The notes beneath the pieces were generated by a model. That model was not told where the DNA came from, searched no databases, and was given only the letters and a program-made list of their open reading frames with translations. Positions 20,415 through 23,347 of a stretch of DNA of 23,347 nucleotides are shown here, one piece after another (within the stretch, counting starts at the first letter, position 1; each line of letters starts with the position of its first letter). Both the position numbers and the translations under genes were made by a program. Source of the stretch: CAZNGF01 sp964572855 (GTDB lineage: Bacteria > Bipolaricaulota > Bipolaricaulia > RBG-16-55-9 > JAJCYT01); contig CAZNGF010000050.1 in assembly GCA_964572855.1 (NCBI GenBank), positions 1-23,347 of the forward strand, written 5' to 3'.

Positions 20415-21599
20415 TTGAACCGGACGTCGCCAGCGCACCACACCCGCATCCCGTTCTGGCGCGACGTGCGCGTCCTGCGCGTCCTGAGCCAGGTCGTCTT
20501 TCTGGCGGGCGTGGGGGCGCTGCTCTGGTGGCTCTACAACAACCTGATGACCAACCTGAGCCAGAGCGGGCTCGGCATCAGCTTCCGCTTCCTGGACAAC
20601 ACGGCGGGCTTTCCCATCTCGGAGGGCATCCCATACCAGGCCACCGACTCGAACCTGTACGCGTTCTGGGTCGGCGTCGTCAACACGATCCGGATCGCCC
20701 TGCTCGGGGTCGTGCTGGCCACGATCGTGGGCACGGTCGTGGGGATCGCGCGGCTGTCGAGCAACTGGCTCGTGGCCAAGCTCGCCGGGGCCTACGTCGA
20801 GACCGTGCGCAACATCCCGCTGCTGGTCCAGTTGTTCTTCTGGTACTTCGCGGTCATGCTCACGGCGCTCCCGCTCGTGCGCGATGCCATCCGGTTGCCG
20901 GGCTCGATCTACTTGAGCCGGCGCGGCCTTTGGACCCCGTGGCCCTTTCCCACCGACGCGTTCGCGCTCTGGGGCTACGCGCTGGTGGCCGGCTTGGTCG
21001 TGGCGGCGGCCGTTTACGTCTGGCGCAGGCGTCACCTGCAGCGCATCGACCGGCCGGGCTTCCCCTGGCTGTGGGCGCTTCCCGCGTTCCTGCTGGTGGC
21101 CGTGCTCGGTTGGTTCCTGGCCCCGGCCGCGCCACTCCGCTGGGAGTTCCCCGAGCTGGGCCGCTTCAACTTCACCGGCGGGCTGCAGTTGTCGACCTCG
21201 TTCGCGGCGCTGCTGCTGGGTCTGGTCACCTACACGGGCGCGTTCATCGCCGAGATCGTGCGCGCCGGCATTTTGGCCGTCAGCAAGGGGCAAACCGAAG
21301 CGGCGCGCGCGCTGGGGCTGAAGGGCGGGCACGTGCTGCGGCTGGTCGTGCTGCCGCAGGCGCTGCGCGTGATCGTCCCGCCGCTGGCCAGCCAGTACCT
21401 CAACCTGACCAAGAACTCCAGCCTGGCCATCCTGATCGGCTACGCGGACCTGTTCAACGTGGGCTCGACCATCTTCAACCAGACCGGGCGCGCACCCGAG
21501 GTCATCCTGCTCATGATGGGCAGCTACCTCTCGTTGAGCCTGATCACCTCGGCCTTCATGAACTGGTACAACCGCCGCATCAAGTTGGTGGAGCGCTAA
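20415..21599 (+). CDS. aapQ: General L-amino-acid ABC transporter, permease Q
   Basis: 394 residues from a TTG at 20415 with GAGGGG four bases upstream. The N-terminal FWRDVRVLRVLSQVVFL and GISFRFLDNTAGFPIS segments are typical of AapQ/BztB. There are about eight membrane helices, with an insert of roughly 100 residues between the first permease helices and the C-terminal core. The EAA loop that docks the ATPase reads KGQTEAARALGLKGG followed by VLPQALRVIVPPL. It pairs with AapM to form the inner-membrane channel. The stop codon overlaps the aapM start in TAATG. Confidence 0.94.
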   Translation: MNRTSPAHHTRIPFWRDVRVLRVLSQVVFLAGVGALLWWLYNNLMTNLSQSGLGISFRFLDNTAGFPISEGIPYQATDSNLYAFWVGVVNTIRIALLGVVLATIVGTVVGIARLSSNWLVAKLAGAYVETVRNIPLLVQLFFWYFAVMLTALPLVRDAIRLPGSIYLSRRGLWTPWPFPTDAFALWGYALVAGLVVAAAVYVWRRRHLQRIDRPGFPWLWALPAFLLVAVLGWFLAPAAPLRWEFPELGRFNFTGGLQLSTSFAALLLGLVTYTGAFIAEIVRAGILAVSKGQTEAARALGLKGGHVLRLVVLPQALRVIVPPLASQYLNLTKNSSLAILIGYADLFNVGSTIFNQTGRAPEVILLMMGSYLSLSLITSAFMNWYNRRIKLVER

Positions 21600-22813
21600 T
21601 GGCCTACAAACACCCCGGACAAGAGGCGGACCGCCAGCTGCCGCCGCCCAGCGAGCGCGTGCCCGTGCTGCGCTGGCTCAAGCACAACCTGTTCAGCACC
21701 TGGTACAACGCCGTCCTGACGCTGAGCGCGGGCGCGCTGGTCGCGACGCTGGGCTACGGCCTGCTCTCCTGGGCCTTGGAAGCCCGCTGGGGCGTGATCC
21801 CGGCCAACCTCAAGATCCTGCTGGTGGGCACGTACCCGCCCGAGCAGCTCTGGCGCGTCTGGGCCGTGGTGTACGCGATCGCGGGCCTGCTGGGCTTGAG
21901 CGCCGCACTGCACGGCGGGCTGTTGTGGACGATGGCGCGGACCGTGGGCGCAGCGGGGATCGTCCTGAGCCTGATCCCCTTCGGGTGGTCAACGCAGGGG
22001 CAGTTGGCGGGCATCGCCCTGGCCACGCTGGCGGGGGGCGGGCTGGGGTGGGCGCTCCGGCGCGCCGGGCCGCGGACGGCCAAACGGGTCGAGCTCGGCC
22101 TCTGGCTCCTGTCCTTCCCGGCGGCGCTCGTCATGCTCTACGGCGTGGGCGGCCTCGTGCCCCCGGTCGAGGGGCGCAACCAGTGGGGCTTCATGCTCAA
22201 CCTGCTGGGCGCGCTGGTCGGGATCCTGCTGTCGCTGCCGTTCGGCATCCTGCTGGCGCTCGGGCGCCGCAGCGGCCTGCCGGCGATCCGCTGGGTCTGC
22301 ACCGCGTTCATCGAGCTCATCCGCGGCGTCCCGCTCATCAGCCTGCTGTTCATGGCCAGCATCATGCTCCAACTGCTGCTGCCGGACACGTTCCGGCCTG
22401 ACTTGGTCATCCGCGCCATGATCACGATCACGCTCTTCACGGCGGCCTACATGGCCGAGAACGTGCGCGGCGGGCTGCAGTCGATCCCGAGCGGGCAGTA
22501 CGAGGCCGCCTACGCGGTCGGGCTCAACGGCGTGTTGACCACGGTCTTGATCGTCCTGCCCCAGGCGCTGCGGGCCGTGATCCCGGCCATCGTGGGTCAG
22601 TTCATCGCGCTGTTCAAGGACACGACGCTGTTCACGTTCATCGCCATTCTCGAGTTGTTGGGCATGGCGCGGGCCGTGCTGGGCAACCTGGAGTGGCGCG
22701 GCACGATCTTCGAGCTCTACGTCTTCATCGGTTTCATGTTCTGGGTTTTCACCTATTCCATGTCCTACGTCAGCCGGCGGGTCGAGCGCACGCTGGGCGT
22801 GGGCGAACGCTAG
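21599..22813 (+). CDS. aapM: General L-amino-acid ABC transporter, permease M
   Basis: 404 residues, ATG at 21599 sharing one base with the aapQ stop. The N-terminus LKHNLFSTWYNAVLTL is the usual AapM/BztC opening. Several extra helices (about residues 75-190) come before the conserved permease core. The core contains FIELIRGVPLISLLFMASIML and the EAA loop SGQYEAAYAVGLNG followed by VLPQALRAVIPAIVGQF, then FKDTTLFTF. It forms the heterodimeric membrane channel with AapQ. There is a nine-base gap to aapP. Confidence 0.94.
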   Translation: MAYKHPGQEADRQLPPPSERVPVLRWLKHNLFSTWYNAVLTLSAGALVATLGYGLLSWALEARWGVIPANLKILLVGTYPPEQLWRVWAVVYAIAGLLGLSAALHGGLLWTMARTVGAAGIVLSLIPFGWSTQGQLAGIALATLAGGGLGWALRRAGPRTAKRVELGLWLLSFPAALVMLYGVGGLVPPVEGRNQWGFMLNLLGALVGILLSLPFGILLALGRRSGLPAIRWVCTAFIELIRGVPLISLLFMASIMLQLLLPDTFRPDLVIRAMITITLFTAAYMAENVRGGLQSIPSGQYEAAYAVGLNGVLTTVLIVLPQALRAVIPAIVGQFIALFKDTTLFTFIAILELLGMARAVLGNLEWRGTIFELYVFIGFMFWVFTYSMSYVSRRVERTLGVGER

Positions 22814-22822
22814 GAGGTTGCA

Positions 22823-23347
22823 TTGGCGCACAACGGCGAGCCGGTCATCGTGTGCGAGGACGTGCACAAGTGGTTCGGCGACTTCCACGTGCTGCGCGGG
22901 ATCTCGCTCGAGGTGAAAAAGGGCGAGGTAATCGTGATCTGCGGGCCGTCGGGCTCGGGCAAGTCGACCTTCATCCGCACGCTCAACCGGCTCGAGGAAC
23001 ACCAGCGCGGCCGCATCGCCATCGACGGCATCGAACTCTCCAACGACCTGCGCAACATCGAGGCCATCCGCAGCGAGGTCGGCATGGTGTTCCAACAGTT
23101 CAACCTGTTCCCGCACCTCACCGTGCTGCAAAACGTCACGCTCGCGCCGGTCTGGGTGCGCAAGCAAAAGCGTCGGCAAGCCGGACGAATCGCCATGGAG
23201 CTGCTGGAGCGCGTGGGCATCCCCGAGCAGGCCAACAAGTTTCCCGGCCAGCTCAGCGGCGGCCAGCAACAGCGCGTGGCCATCGCCCGAGCCCTGGCCA
23301 TGCAGCCCAAGATCATGCTGTTCGACGAACCGACCTCTGCGCTGGAC
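22823..23347 (+). CDS. aapP: General L-amino-acid ABC transporter, ATP-binding protein, 3' end cut by window
   Basis: 175 codons seen of about 245-260 usual. The TTG at 22823 is preceded by AGGAGG with a five-base spacer. Walker A GPSGSGKST (41-49), Q loop VFQQFNLFPHLTV, signature LSGGQQQRVAIARAL and Walker B IMLFDEPTSALD are all present, with the window ending just after the Walker B/D-loop. It powers import through AapQM by ATP hydrolysis on the cytoplasmic face. It is the third gene of this four-gene operon that begins with TTG. Confidence 0.94.
   Translation, partial: MAHNGEPVIVCEDVHKWFGDFHVLRGISLEVKKGEVIVICGPSGSGKSTFIRTLNRLEEHQRGRIAIDGIELSNDLRNIEAIRSEVGMVFQQFNLFPHLTVLQNVTLAPVWVRKQKRRQAGRIAMELLERVGIPEQANKFPGQLSGGQQQRVAIARALAMQPKIMLFDEPTSALD

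Overview
This is a high-GC bacterial chromosome segment, probably a metagenome-assembled scaffold, since it carries a 10-N gap at 3003-3012. The gene content is mostly core metabolism. Diderm features include a periplasmic-type amino-acid binding protein without a lipobox cysteine, AapQ/AapM-type permeases and two lipoproteins. GatB implies the Asn/Gln transamidation route, and all four tRNAs encode CCA. The phylum cannot be fixed from sequence alone. The FlgD-like 'NGVYLY' C-terminus, PKD lipoprotein and leaderless promoters would suit a deep-branching lineage such as Bipolaricaulota/Acetothermia, or possibly Deinococcota or Chloroflexota, but this is a weak inference. No prophage, transposon or CRISPR array was seen.

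Layout. 1-2280 (minus): nitrilase, DUF423 membrane protein and acyl-CoA carboxylase beta subunit, read as one operon. 2366-3785: a shikimate-kinase-like gene convergent with tatD, which is interrupted by the scaffold gap. 3899-4021: tRNA-Leu(UAA) and a strong hairpin terminator. 4046-6643 (minus): a large exported cohesin/dockerin protein whose N-terminal two thirds is AT-rich and whose C-terminal third is GC-rich. 6833-7119: tRNA-fMet, tRNA-Met and tRNA-Ala. 7108-8925: divergent WecA-type transferase and DNA polymerase III delta-prime. 8988-11868: PC4-like protein, PKD lipoprotein with a membrane HhH protein, and gatB. 11869-12432: a 564-base gene-free stretch with hairpins and a palindrome. 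12433-15983 (minus): sensor kinase with response regulator, a CRP-fold regulator and an Lrp/AsnC regulator. 16210-18430: glutamine synthetase and ammonia-dependent NAD synthetase, then a CAP-domain lipoprotein. 19298-23347: an AapJQMP-type amino-acid ABC transporter, cut at the window end.

How the parts may fit together. The right half reads as a nitrogen/amino-acid locus: a divergently transcribed Lrp-type regulator, glnA with an inverted repeat over its -35 box, an NAD synthetase that uses free ammonia, and an amino-acid importer.

The most general signal is a uniform promoter grammar (TTGnnn, 17-18 bases, TAnnnT). In five genes (aroK-like, wecA-like, holB, PKD lipoprotein, nadE) the -10 box ends exactly 6 bases before the start codon, which predicts leaderless mRNAs. 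I did not find a convincing new defence or mobile system. The best leads are the leaderless set, the chimeric surface protein, the structured 564-base gap, the glnA operator and an unusual initiator tRNA.
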